NCBI RefSeq assembly: GCF_900103935.1
Contig: NZ_FNIC01000004.1
Span: 62,001-126,000, forward strand
Source of the DNA: Nocardioides szechwanensis
GTDB taxonomy: Bacteria; Actinomycetota; Actinomycetes; Propionibacteriales; Nocardioidaceae
Direction of reading: 5' to 3'
DNA: 64,000 nucleotides
Shown here: positions 53,425 to 62,035 of the stretch, in pieces
How the letters are laid out: each line of letters begins with the position of its first letter
Numbering within the stretch: the first letter of the stretch is position 1
Notes under the pieces: generated by a model
Told to the model about the DNA's origin: nothing
The model's database searches: none
What the model saw: the letters and a program-made list of their open reading frames with translations, nothing else
Program-made: the position numbers and the translations under genes

Positions 53425-53922
53425 ATGACGAGGCCACAGCCGATCGCGCCACAGCCCGGCCAGGAGTCGGTCTGGGACTACCCCCGCCCGCCCCGCCTGG
53501 AGACCAGCACCGAGCTCGTCGAGGTCGTGCTCGGCGGCGTCGTCGTGGCTCGCACGCAGCAGTCGTGGCGGGTGCTCGAGACCAGCCACCCGCCGACCTA
53601 CTACCTGCCCCGCGAGGCGTTCGAGCCCGGCGTGCTGCGGGACGCGGCCGGCTCCACGTGGTGCGAGTGGAAGGGGCAGGCGGCGTACTTCGACCTGGTC
53701 GCCGCCGGCGTCGTCGCGCCCTCGGCCGCCTGGACCTACCCCGCGCCCACCACGGGTTTCGAGACGATCGCAGGCGCCGTCGCCGTGATGCCCGGTGCGG
53801 TCGACCGCTGCACCGTCGACGGCGAGGTCGTCGAGCCGCAGCCCGGTGGCTTCTACGGCGGCTGGATCACCAGCAAGGTGGTCGGACCCTTCAAGGGGAC
53901 GCCGGGCACGCGCGGCTGGTAG
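53425..53922 (+). CDS. DUF427 family protein
   Basis: Protein of 165 aa. The DUF427 core is clear: VVLGGVVVARTQQSWRVLETSHPPTYYLPREAF, then TWCEWKGQAAYFDL and a second half with VDRCTVDGEVVEPQPGGFYGGWITSKVVGPFKG. The start is ATG at 53425. DUF427 proteins are small beta-barrel-like and of unknown function. The gene is convergent with the GH6 gene, with only 3 bp between. Confidence 0.88.
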   Translation: MTRPQPIAPQPGQESVWDYPRPPRLETSTELVEVVLGGVVVARTQQSWRVLETSHPPTYYLPREAFEPGVLRDAAGSTWCEWKGQAAYFDLVAAGVVAPSAAWTYPAPTTGFETIAGAVAVMPGAVDRCTVDGEVVEPQPGGFYGGWITSKVVGPFKGTPGTRGW

Positions 53923-53925
53923 GCC

Positions 53926-54966
<1,041 letters not shown>

Positions 54967-54972
54967 CGGTCC

Positions 54973-54978
54973 AGGGTA
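54973..54978 (-). promoter_or_regulatory. -10 hexamer of leaderless promoter for the GH6 gene
   Basis: TACCCT on the minus strand ends 6 nt before GTG 54966. Confidence 0.5.
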
Positions 54979-55024
54979 GGGCCCGGTCGCGAGGGCGATG
55001 CGGGAAAGGAAGTTCTGCCAAGGT

Positions 55025-55051
55025 TGTCGTATTACGCGCAGCCCCTTCGTA
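55025..55051 (+). promoter_or_regulatory. Candidate ECF42-type promoter of the YCII-sigma operon
   Basis: TGTCGT at 55025-55030 and CGTA at 55048-55051 are separated by 17 nt, about 50 bp before the YCII start. ECF42 sigma factors are reported to use a -35 with TGTCG and a C/G-rich -10 with CG(T/A). The match is by eye. Confidence 0.4.
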
Positions 55052-55100
55052 GCGAGGGTGTGAGGCAGCCGCGAGGGCAGCCCGACCAAGGAGGATCACC

Positions 55101-55511
55101 ATGACCGAGTACCTGCTGGCCGTGAACGGCAACCTCGACGAGGACGCGGCCGACACCCGCACGATGGAGGACTACCAGCCGGTCTTCGAGGCCGTCGCCC
55201 AGTTCAACCAGAATCTCAGGGCCGAGGGCGCCTGGGTCTTCGCCGGCGGCCTGCTCCCCGTCGAGACCACCACCACGGTCGACAACACCGGGAGCGCCCC
55301 GGTCGTGACCGACGGGCCGTTCGTCGAGAGCAAGGAGTACCTCGGCGGCTTCTGGGTGATCGAGGCCCCCGACCTCGACGCGGCGCTGGAGTGGGCCAAG
55401 GAGGGCTCCCAGGCGTGCGGCGGCCGGGTCGAGGTGCGCCCCTTCCAGGGCGAGGCCGACGACGCCGCCCAGCGCGCCGGAACCGCCGCGACCGCCGACA
55501 TCGCCGGCTGA
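55101..55511 (+). CDS. YCII/DGPF-domain protein, partner of ECF42 sigma factor
   Basis: Protein of 136 aa with the DGPF signature TDGPFVESKEYLGGFWVIEAPDLDAALEWA; it begins MTEYLLAVNGNLDED. AAGGAGGATCACC is an excellent ribosome binding site for ATG 55101. DGPF proteins are regularly encoded next to ECF42 sigma factors and are thought to belong to the same regulatory unit; their biochemical activity is unknown. The sigma gene starts 17 bp downstream. Confidence 0.88.
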   Translation: MTEYLLAVNGNLDEDAADTRTMEDYQPVFEAVAQFNQNLRAEGAWVFAGGLLPVETTTTVDNTGSAPVVTDGPFVESKEYLGGFWVIEAPDLDAALEWAKEGSQACGGRVEVRPFQGEADDAAQRAGTAATADIAG

Positions 55512-55528
55512 GCGACGGTCAAGGACCC

Positions 55529-56779
55529 TTGAGCGACGCAGTCGCGCACGCCGCGATCGAACGGATCTTCCGCGAGGAGTACGGCCGGGTGGTCGCCTCC
55601 CTGGTCCGCCGCTTCGGTGACATCGACGTCGCCGAGGAGGCCGCCGGTGAGGCGCTCCTGGTCGCCCTCGAGCGGTGGCCGGTCGACGGCACGCCACCCA
55701 ACCCGGGCGGCTGGCTGACGACGACCGCCGCCCGCAAGGGCATCGACCGGATCCGGCGCGAGCAGCAGCGCGACGCCAAGCACCAGGCCTCGCTGATGCT
55801 GAACTCAAACTTCTGGGGCGACGACACGCCCCACGAGCCCACGGGCGTCGTGGACGACGACCGGCTCCGGCTGGTCTTCACCTGCTGCCACCCCGCCCTC
55901 GCCCCCGAGGCGCGGGTGGCCCTGACCCTGCGGCTCCTCGGCGGCCTCACCGTCGCCGAGATCGCGCAGGCGTTCCTCGTGCCGGAGACCACGATGGCCC
56001 AGCGGATCACCCGCGCGAAGGCCAAGATCAAGGCCGCCAACATCCCCTACCGGGTGCCCGACGAGGCCGACCTCCAGGAGCGCGTCGCCGCGGTGATGGC
56101 GGTGATCTACCTCGTCTTCAACGAGGGCTACCTGTCCAGCTCCGCCGAGCACTCCGTGCGCGAGGAGCTCACCGCCGAGGCGATCCGGCTGGGCCGGGTG
56201 CTGCGCTCGCTGCTGCCCGACGTACCGGAGGTCGCCGGTCTGCTGGCCCTCATGCTGCTCACCGAGTCGCGCCGGACGTCGCGCTTCGCCGACGGTGAGC
56301 TGGTGCCGCTGCCCGACCAGGACCGCGGCGGCTGGGACCGCGCGCTGATCGCGGAGGGGCACGCCCTCGTGCGGGAGTGCCTCGCGATCGGCCGGGCAGG
56401 GCACTACCAGCTGCTCGCCGCCATCAACGCCGTCCACACCGACGCCCCCACCCTGGCCGCCACCGACTGGGAACAGGTCGCGGCGCTCTACGACCAGCTG
56501 TACGCCGTGACGCCGAGCCCGATCGTGGCCCTCAACCGCGCGGTCGCGATCGCCGAGCTCGACGGGCCCGAGGTCGCGCTGGCCGAGGTCGACCGGCTCC
56601 CCGAGCTCCAGCCCGGCCTCACGTCGTACCACGCCTGGCACGTGACCCGGGCCGAGCTGCTGCGCCGGCTCGGGCGCAGCGCCGAGGCCCGCGCGGCGTA
56701 CGACGCGGCGATCGCGGCGACCGACAACGCGGCGGAGCGGGCCTACCTCACCAGGCGCCGCAACCAGCTCGCCGGCTGA
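55529..56779 (+). CDS. ECF42-group RNA polymerase sigma factor
   Basis: Protein of 416 aa. The sigma2 region is VAHAAIERIFREEYGRVVASLVRRFGDIDVAEEAAGEALLVALERW; sigma4 contains VALTLRLLGGLTVAEIAQAFLVPETTMAQRITRAKAKI. The remaining ~230 residues form a long helical TPR-like C-terminal extension (SAEHSVREELTAEAIRLGRVL..., LLAAINAVHTDA..., PIVALNRAVAIAELDG) that is typical of ECF42; no anti-sigma gene is adjacent. TTG at 55529 is the start, 3 nt after AAGGAC. The partner YCII protein is immediately upstream. Confidence 0.9.
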   Translation: MSDAVAHAAIERIFREEYGRVVASLVRRFGDIDVAEEAAGEALLVALERWPVDGTPPNPGGWLTTTAARKGIDRIRREQQRDAKHQASLMLNSNFWGDDTPHEPTGVVDDDRLRLVFTCCHPALAPEARVALTLRLLGGLTVAEIAQAFLVPETTMAQRITRAKAKIKAANIPYRVPDEADLQERVAAVMAVIYLVFNEGYLSSSAEHSVREELTAEAIRLGRVLRSLLPDVPEVAGLLALMLLTESRRTSRFADGELVPLPDQDRGGWDRALIAEGHALVRECLAIGRAGHYQLLAAINAVHTDAPTLAATDWEQVAALYDQLYAVTPSPIVALNRAVAIAELDGPEVALAEVDRLPELQPGLTSYHAWHVTRAELLRRLGRSAEARAAYDAAIAATDNAAERAYLTRRRNQLAG

Positions 56780-56805
56780 CACCACCGTCGTGGCAGGCTG
56801 AGCGG

Positions 56806-58725
56806 GTGACTCTCATGCCGCTCGCCCTGCCCGCCGCCGCCGACGCCCTCGCCTGGGTCGAGGCCCGAGCCACCGACGGGATGGCCAGCGCGCGCGCGCT
56901 CGTGCAGCGGCTGCGCGAGACCCCGCCGACCGACGCGCTCGACGCCCTCGGCCAGTGGGACGAGGTCAGCCTCCAGCTCAGCAACGTGGCGGCGATGGGC
57001 TCGCTGCTCAGCAACGTCCACCCGCTCGAGGACGTGCGCGACGCCGCCGAGAAGGCCGAGCAGGACGTCATGAAGCTGATCACCGAGCTCAGCCTCGACC
57101 GCGGTCTGTACGACGTGTTCTCCGCGCTCGACCCGGCGGGGCCCGACGAGCAGGCGACCCGGCTGCTGGACAAGGTGCTCGAGGACTTCCGGCGCGCCGG
57201 TGTCGACCGCGACGACGAGACCCGGGCGCGGATCACCGCGATCAACGAGCGGGGCACCGAGCTCGACCAGGAGTTCTCCAAGGTGGTGCGCGATGACGTA
57301 CGCAGCATCCGGGTCACCCCCGACCGGCTGGACGGGCTGCCCGGTGACTGGCTCGAGGCCCACCCGGCCGACGACGACGGCCTGGTCACGGTGACCACCG
57401 ACTACCCCGACGTCGTACCGACCCGGATGTTCGCCCACGACGCGCAGGTGCGCCGCGACATCACGATGGCGTTCCTCAACCGGGGCTGGCCGGCCAGCGA
57501 CGCCCTCCTCAAGGAGATGTTCGCGCTGCGCCACGAGCTGGCCGAGCTGGTCGGCTACGACGACTGGGCGTCGTACGACGCCGGCGTGAAGATGATCAAG
57601 ACCGGGCCGGCGATCCCCGAGTTCATCGACAAGATCGCCGCGGCGGCCGAGCAGCCGATGCAGCGCGACCTGGCCACCCTGCTGGAGCGCTTCCGCCAGG
57701 ACCACCCCGACGCGACCTCGATCACCGGCGCCGACGCGACCTACTACGAGGAGCTGGTCCGCAAGGAGCAGCTCGAGGTCGACGCGCAGGAGGTGCGCAC
57801 CTACTTCGATTTCACCAAGGTGCGCCAGGGCCTGCTCGACGTGACCGGGCGGCTCTTCGGGCTGCGCTACGAGCCGGCCCCCGACGCCGTGCTGTGGGCC
57901 GACGACGTCACGGCCTACGACGTCTTCGACCTGGAAGGTGACGAGTCGTTCGGCCGGATCTACCTCGACCTGCACCCGCGCGAGGGCAAGTTCAAGCACG
58001 CGGCGCAGTTCACGCTGACCGAGGGGGTGAGTGGCCGCCAGCTCTCCGAGGGCGTCCTGGTCTGCAACTTCGCGCGGGGGCTGATGGAGCACGACCACGT
58101 GGTGACGCTCTTCCACGAGTTCGGCCACCTGGTGCACCACGTGCTCGGGGGCCGCGGCCGGTGGACCCGCTTCGCCGGGGTGTCGACCGAGTGGGACTTC
58201 GTCGAGGCCCCGAGCCAGATGCTCGAGGAGTGGGCGTGGGACGCCGACGTGCTGGCCACCTTCGCCACCAACGCGGCCGGCGAGCCGATCCCGGCCGACC
58301 TGGTGGCGCGGATGCGTCGCGGCGACGACTTCGGCAAGGGCTACCTCGCGCGCCAGCAGATGTTCTACGCGTCGATGTCCTACTGGTTCCACACCGACCG
58401 TCCCGACGACCTGACCGCGCGCACCCGCGAGCTCCAGGCCAGGTACTCGCCGTTCCCCTACATCGAGGGCACCCACATGTTCGCCAGCTTCGGTCACCTC
58501 GGTGGCTACAGCTCGGCCTACTACACCTACGCGTGGTCGCTGGTGATCGCCAAGGACCTCTTCAGCGCCTTCGACCCCGCCGACCTGTTCGACGCCACGA
58601 CCGCCCGGCGCTACCGCGACCGGGTGCTGACGCCGGGCGGCAGCAAGGACGCCGCCGACCTGGTCGAGGACTTCCTCGGGCGGCCCTACACGTTCGACTC
58701 CTACGCCGCCTGGCTGGCCGACTGA
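56806..58725 (+). CDS. M3 family metallopeptidase (thimet oligopeptidase-like)
   Basis: Protein of 639 aa, cytoplasmic oligopeptidase. The zinc motif HEFGHLVHH is at 437-445, in frame of FHEFGHLVHHVLGG, and the third zinc ligand region is VEAPSQMLEEWAW downstream. The helical N-terminal domain is complete (about 400 residues). The start taken is GTG at 56806 (VTLMPLALPAAADAL) with CAGGCT 6 nt upstream, a leaderless arrangement; a start at the second Met (56815) cannot be excluded. A strong terminator follows. Confidence 0.9.
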   Translation: MTLMPLALPAAADALAWVEARATDGMASARALVQRLRETPPTDALDALGQWDEVSLQLSNVAAMGSLLSNVHPLEDVRDAAEKAEQDVMKLITELSLDRGLYDVFSALDPAGPDEQATRLLDKVLEDFRRAGVDRDDETRARITAINERGTELDQEFSKVVRDDVRSIRVTPDRLDGLPGDWLEAHPADDDGLVTVTTDYPDVVPTRMFAHDAQVRRDITMAFLNRGWPASDALLKEMFALRHELAELVGYDDWASYDAGVKMIKTGPAIPEFIDKIAAAAEQPMQRDLATLLERFRQDHPDATSITGADATYYEELVRKEQLEVDAQEVRTYFDFTKVRQGLLDVTGRLFGLRYEPAPDAVLWADDVTAYDVFDLEGDESFGRIYLDLHPREGKFKHAAQFTLTEGVSGRQLSEGVLVCNFARGLMEHDHVVTLFHEFGHLVHHVLGGRGRWTRFAGVSTEWDFVEAPSQMLEEWAWDADVLATFATNAAGEPIPADLVARMRRGDDFGKGYLARQQMFYASMSYWFHTDRPDDLTARTRELQARYSPFPYIEGTHMFASFGHLGGYSSAYYTYAWSLVIAKDLFSAFDPADLFDATTARRYRDRVLTPGGSKDAADLVEDFLGRPYTFDSYAAWLAD

Positions 58726-58773
58726 CCCACCGGCCGACTGACCCACGGCCGGCCGGCGTGCCGGCAGCGAGAG

Positions 58774-58804
58774 AGGCCCCCACTTGTGTGGGGGCCTTCT
58801 TTTG
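58774..58804 (+). terminator. Classical intrinsic terminator after the M3 peptidase gene
   Basis: Stem AGGCCCCCAC (58774-58783) with GTGGGGGCCT (58788-58797), TTGT loop, followed by TCTTTT. This is the only hairpin in the window with a clear U-tract. It isolates the peptidase gene from the PadR promoter. Confidence 0.9.
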
Positions 58805-58814
58805 CGTACGATCA

Positions 58815-58824
58815 CGATATATCG
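58815..58824. promoter_or_regulatory. CGATATATCG palindrome, putative PadR operator
   Basis: A perfect 10-bp palindrome with flanking GC-rich sequence, about 63 bp before the ATG of the second PadR gene. The inner GATATATC also occurs upstream of the first PadR gene (13547-13554). Autoregulation is inferred. Confidence 0.5.
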
Positions 58825-58887
58825 CGAACAGTCACCGACAGTCACGCGGACGTCGAGTCGACCGCGATGGACGAAAGGACGTGCGTG

Positions 58888-59622
58888 ATGGGAAACCCGC
58901 GACGCAACCGAGGCCCCCAGGGGCCCTTCCAGGCCTGGGCCGACGGCCCCGACAGCATCTGGCAGCAGCACCGCGGCCGCGGTCCCGGCGGGCCGGTCGG
59001 CCCCGAGGGTCACCGCGGAGGCTGGTCCGGCGGAGGCTGGGGCGGCCGCTCGAGTCACCAGGGCCCGCCGCCCTGGCTGGCCGGCCTGTTCGGCATGGGC
59101 CAGCCCGACCAGCGCCGCGGCCCGCGAGTACGCCGCGGCGACGTGCGCACCGCGATCCTCGACGTGCTGCGCGAGGCCGGCATGGCCGAGGAGCCGGTCA
59201 ACGGCTACCAGGTCATCCAGCAGATCGAGGACAAGAGCGGGGGCGTCTGGCGCCCCAGCCCCGGCTCGGTCTACCCGACCATCCAGCAGCTCGAGGACGA
59301 GGGTCTCGTCGAGGCCGACGACGAGCGCGGCCGCCGCACCCTCCGGCTCACGGCGCAGGGTGCGACGTACGCGGAGGAGAACGCCGCCGAGCTGGCCGCG
59401 GTGTGGGCCCCGTTCGAGCGCGAAGGCGCCGCCGACGAGGGGTCTAGCCCGGGCTACGACCTGAAGGCCGAGATCGGCCAGGTCATGGGCGGGGTGTGGC
59501 AGATTGTCAGCTCCGGATCCGAGCAGCAGCGGCGCGCGGCCGTCGACGTACTGGTCGAGACGCGGCGCAAGCTCTACGGGATCCTGGCCGACGGCGCGGA
59601 CCCGGAGGTCGACGAGTCCTGA
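58888..59622 (+). CDS. PadR family regulator with Gly/Pro-rich N-terminal extension
   Basis: Protein of 244 aa. The first ~90 residues are Gly/Pro/Arg/Gln-rich low complexity (WADGPDSIWQQHRGRGPGGPVG, GGWSGGGWGGRS), then a PadR winged helix (RRGDVRTAILDVLREAGMAEEPVNGYQVIQQIEDKSGGVWRPSPGSVYPTIQQLEDEGLVEADDERGRRTLRLT) and a helical C-terminus. ATG 58888 is 8 nt after AAAGGA. The wing motif is complete, so DNA binding is expected. An AT-rich CGATATATCG palindrome in front suggests self-control. Confidence 0.85.
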   Translation: MGNPRRNRGPQGPFQAWADGPDSIWQQHRGRGPGGPVGPEGHRGGWSGGGWGGRSSHQGPPPWLAGLFGMGQPDQRRGPRVRRGDVRTAILDVLREAGMAEEPVNGYQVIQQIEDKSGGVWRPSPGSVYPTIQQLEDEGLVEADDERGRRTLRLTAQGATYAEENAAELAAVWAPFEREGAADEGSSPGYDLKAEIGQVMGGVWQIVSSGSEQQRRAAVDVLVETRRKLYGILADGADPEVDES

Positions 59623-59639
59623 ATTTTGGTGGTCCAGTC

Positions 59640-59674
59640 CAGGGCATCGTTTCGCTTCCTCTGGGGATGCCCTG
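59640..59674. terminator. Stem-loop after the PadR gene
   Basis: CAGGGCATC (59640-59648) pairs with GATGCCCTG (59666-59674), loop of 17 nt, about 18 nt after the PadR stop. The rest of the 133-bp gap to the next gene is relatively AT-rich and presumably holds its promoter. Confidence 0.5.
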
Positions 59675-59755
59675 CGCTTACCGTTCTATGTGTCGCAGGT
59701 CATGGGGATGACGCTGGGGGGCGTTTGATCTCGGTCGACACAGGGGGAGCACCGC

Positions 59756-60736
59756 ATGACCACCAGACGAACGCGCCTAGGGATGATCGGCACGGCCATC
59801 GCCGCACTGATCGCACCACTCACCGTCGCGGTGCTGGCGACGCCGGCAGAGGCCGCGGTCGACCGCCGTGCCCACCACCTCGAGACCTACCGCCTCGAGA
59901 AGACGATCGAGCTCGAGGGCGGCGAGGAAGCCTGGACGTACCTGGGCTGCCGCGCCGGCGACATCGCCGTGGACGGGATGTGGCGCGTCGACAACGTTGA
60001 CGACCCGAACCCCCAGCTCGGCATGTTCGGCGACGAGCGCGACGTGCTCGCGCTGGCGTCGTACGGCGACACCGACGCGCGCTACTGGCTCTTCCGCTTC
60101 CTCAACGGCGCCGACGGCCGGGCGCAGCTCAAGATCTTCGTGGTCTGCCTCGAGGGGCAGACCGTGACCCAGTGGGGTCACTCCCACAACCTGGTTCTCG
60201 ACCCCAGGCAGAGCGGCACCCTGTCCGATGTGGGCGTTGGCGCGATGGACTACGGCTGGGTCGACAGGTGCGGCACCGACCAGATCCTGGTGGCGCCGGG
60301 CTTCAGCATCAACGACGGCACGGCGCGCAGCTACGGAAGCTGGCCGGAGCCCAACTATCGGGGCTGGCACTGGGGCTTCGTCAGCCACCACGCGACCACT
60401 GACATCAACCTCTACGCCCGCTGCCTGGACGTGAAGACCGGTAGCACCCTGGGCCACCGCCACAACATCCTGTCCTACTTCACCCATGGCTCGGCCGGCT
60501 CTTTCCTTAACCTGCCGGTCACTGACCGCACCGAGCGTCAGCTCACCTGTGACACCCACTACTGGGGCGCGGTGGGTGCCTGGTGGGTCAGCGACCCGCA
60601 CCACGTCTGGCACCTGGGATCGGACCCGCGGCCGGTTACCCGTGCGCATTCCTTCTGGAACGACGGCGGCGGCGGTCACGGGAGCTACCTGACCCTGCGC
60701 TGCCTCGGCAAGCGCACGTCACACGGCTTCAGCTAG
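59756..60736 (+). CDS. Secreted protein of unknown function
   Basis: Protein of 326 aa. GGGGGAG lies 6-12 nt before ATG 59756. A signal peptide ends near AVLATPAEAAVD. The mature part has about ten Trp and five Cys in repeated blocks (TYLGCRAGDIAVDGMWRV, IFVVCLEGQ, YARCLDVKTG, LTLRCLGKR) and similar His-containing phrases (QWGHSHNLV, LGHRHNILSY), suggesting internal duplication and disulfide-stabilised domains. No enzyme motif was recognised. It probably works outside the cell. Confidence 0.72.
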   Translation: MTTRRTRLGMIGTAIAALIAPLTVAVLATPAEAAVDRRAHHLETYRLEKTIELEGGEEAWTYLGCRAGDIAVDGMWRVDNVDDPNPQLGMFGDERDVLALASYGDTDARYWLFRFLNGADGRAQLKIFVVCLEGQTVTQWGHSHNLVLDPRQSGTLSDVGVGAMDYGWVDRCGTDQILVAPGFSINDGTARSYGSWPEPNYRGWHWGFVSHHATTDINLYARCLDVKTGSTLGHRHNILSYFTHGSAGSFLNLPVTDRTERQLTCDTHYWGAVGAWWVSDPHHVWHLGSDPRPVTRAHSFWNDGGGGHGSYLTLRCLGKRTSHGFS

Positions 60737-60761
60737 CCGCTGGCCAACGACGAAAGGCCCG

Positions 60762-60793
60762 CTGGCCCGTCACCCGAGAGGGGGGCGGGCCAG
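60762..60793 (+). terminator. Hairpin after the secreted protein gene
   Basis: CTGGCCCG (60762-60769) with CGGGCCAG (60786-60793), 16-nt loop. The acyl-CoA dehydrogenase promoter lies directly downstream. Confidence 0.5.
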
Positions 60794-60808
60794 TGGTCCG
60801 TTCTCGTC

Positions 60809-60814
60809 TACCCT
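60809..60814 (+). promoter_or_regulatory. -10 hexamer of leaderless promoter for the acyl-CoA dehydrogenase gene
   Basis: TACCCT ends 6 nt before GTG 60821. Confidence 0.55.
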
Positions 60815-60820
60815 CGTCCC

Positions 60821-62035
60821 GTGACCGACCCCTCCTTCGAGCTCGGACCCGACCACGTCGAGCTGCGCGACTGGCTCCACACGTTCGCTGCCGACGTCAT
60901 CCGGCCGGCGGCCCACGAGTGGGACGAGCGTGAGGAGTTCCCCTGGCCGATCGTCGAGGAGGCGGCCAAGGCCGGCATCTACTCCCTCGACTTCTTCGCC
61001 ACGCAGAGCTTCGACGAGACGGGCCTCGGGATCCCGGTCGCGATGGAGGAGCTGTTCTGGGGTGACGCCGGGATCGGCCTCGCGATCGTCGGTACGGCGC
61101 TCGCGGCCGCCGGCGTCCGGGCCAACGGCACCGACGAGCAGGTCGGCGAGTGGGTGCCGCAGATGTTCGGCGAGCCCGGTGACCTCAAGCTCGGGGCGTT
61201 CTGCTCCTCGGAGCCCGACGCCGGCAGCGACGTCGGCGCGATGCGCACCCGCGCCCGCTACGACCAGGCCACCGACGAGTGGGTCCTCACCGGCACCAAG
61301 ACCTGGGCCACCAACGGCGGGCTCGCCGACGTCCACGTGGTGACGGCCGTGGTCGACCCGGACCTGCGCACCCGCGGCCAGGCCTCCTTCGTGGTGCCCC
61401 CGGGCAGCAAGGGACTGAGCCAGGGCCAGAAGTTCGCGAAGCACGGCATCCGCGCCTCCCACACCGCCGAGGTGGTCCTCGACGACGTGCGGGTCCCGGG
61501 CCGGTGCCTGCTCGGCGGCAAGGAGAAGCTCGACGCCCGGCTGGCCAAGGCGCGCGATGGCGCCAGGTCGTCGGGCAACGCGTCCATGGCGACGTTCGAG
61601 CGCACCCGCCCCGCGGTGGGCGCGCAGGCGATCGGCATCGCCCGGGCGGCGTACGAGGTGGCGCTGGACTACGCCAAGACGCGCGAGCAGTTCGGCAAGC
61701 CGATCATCGAGAACCAGGCGATCGCCTTCATGCTCGCCGACATGGCGACCTCGATCGAGGCGTCGCGGCTGCTGGTGTGGCGGGCGGCGTGGATGGCGCG
61801 GCAGGGCAAGCGGTTCGACAAGGCCGAGGGCTCGATGTCCAAGCTCTTCGCCGGCGAGACCGCGGTGCGGGTCACCGAGAAGGCGATGCAGATCCTCGGC
61901 GGCAACGGCTTCACCCGGGAGTACCCCGTCGAGCGGATGGCGCGCGACGCCAAGATCTACACGATCTTCGAGGGGACCTCGGAGATCCAGCGCCTGGTCA
62001 TCGCGCGGACGGTCTCGGGCGCCCCGATCAGGTAG
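60821..62035 (+). CDS. Acyl-CoA dehydrogenase
   Basis: Protein of 404 aa, FAD enzyme of fatty-acid beta-oxidation or a related acyl-CoA pathway. The family signatures are [19 protein letters not shown] and [22 protein letters not shown] segment; the catalytic base is Glu384 in [14 protein letters not shown] at 60821 is leaderless (TACCCT 6 nt upstream). It is a stand-alone gene; no ETF or ligase is adjacent. The chain-length preference cannot be read. Confidence 0.93.
   Translation: MTDPSFELGPDHVELRDWLHTFAADVIRPAAHEWDEREEFPWPIVEEAAKAGIYSLDFFATQSFDETGLGIPVAMEELFWGDAGIGLAIVGTALAAAGVRANGTDEQVGEWVPQMFGEPGDLKLGAFCSSEPDAGSDVGAMRTRARYDQATDEWVLTGTKTWATNGGLADVHVVTAVVDPDLRTRGQASFVVPPGSKGLSQGQKFAKHGIRASHTAEVVLDDVRVPGRCLLGGKEKLDARLAKARDGARSSGNASMATFERTRPAVGAQAIGIARAAYEVALDYAKTREQFGKPIIENQAIAFMLADMATSIEASRLLVWRAAWMARQGKRFDKAEGSMSKLFAGETAVRVTEKAMQILGGNGFTREYPVERMARDAKIYTIFEGTSEIQRLVIARTVSGAPIR

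Noticed and set aside
51892..53922. 676-codon plus-strand gene reaching the DUF427 gene
   Set aside because: Only the last 165 codons from ATG 53425 match DUF427; the upstream part is the antisense shadow of the MFS gene.
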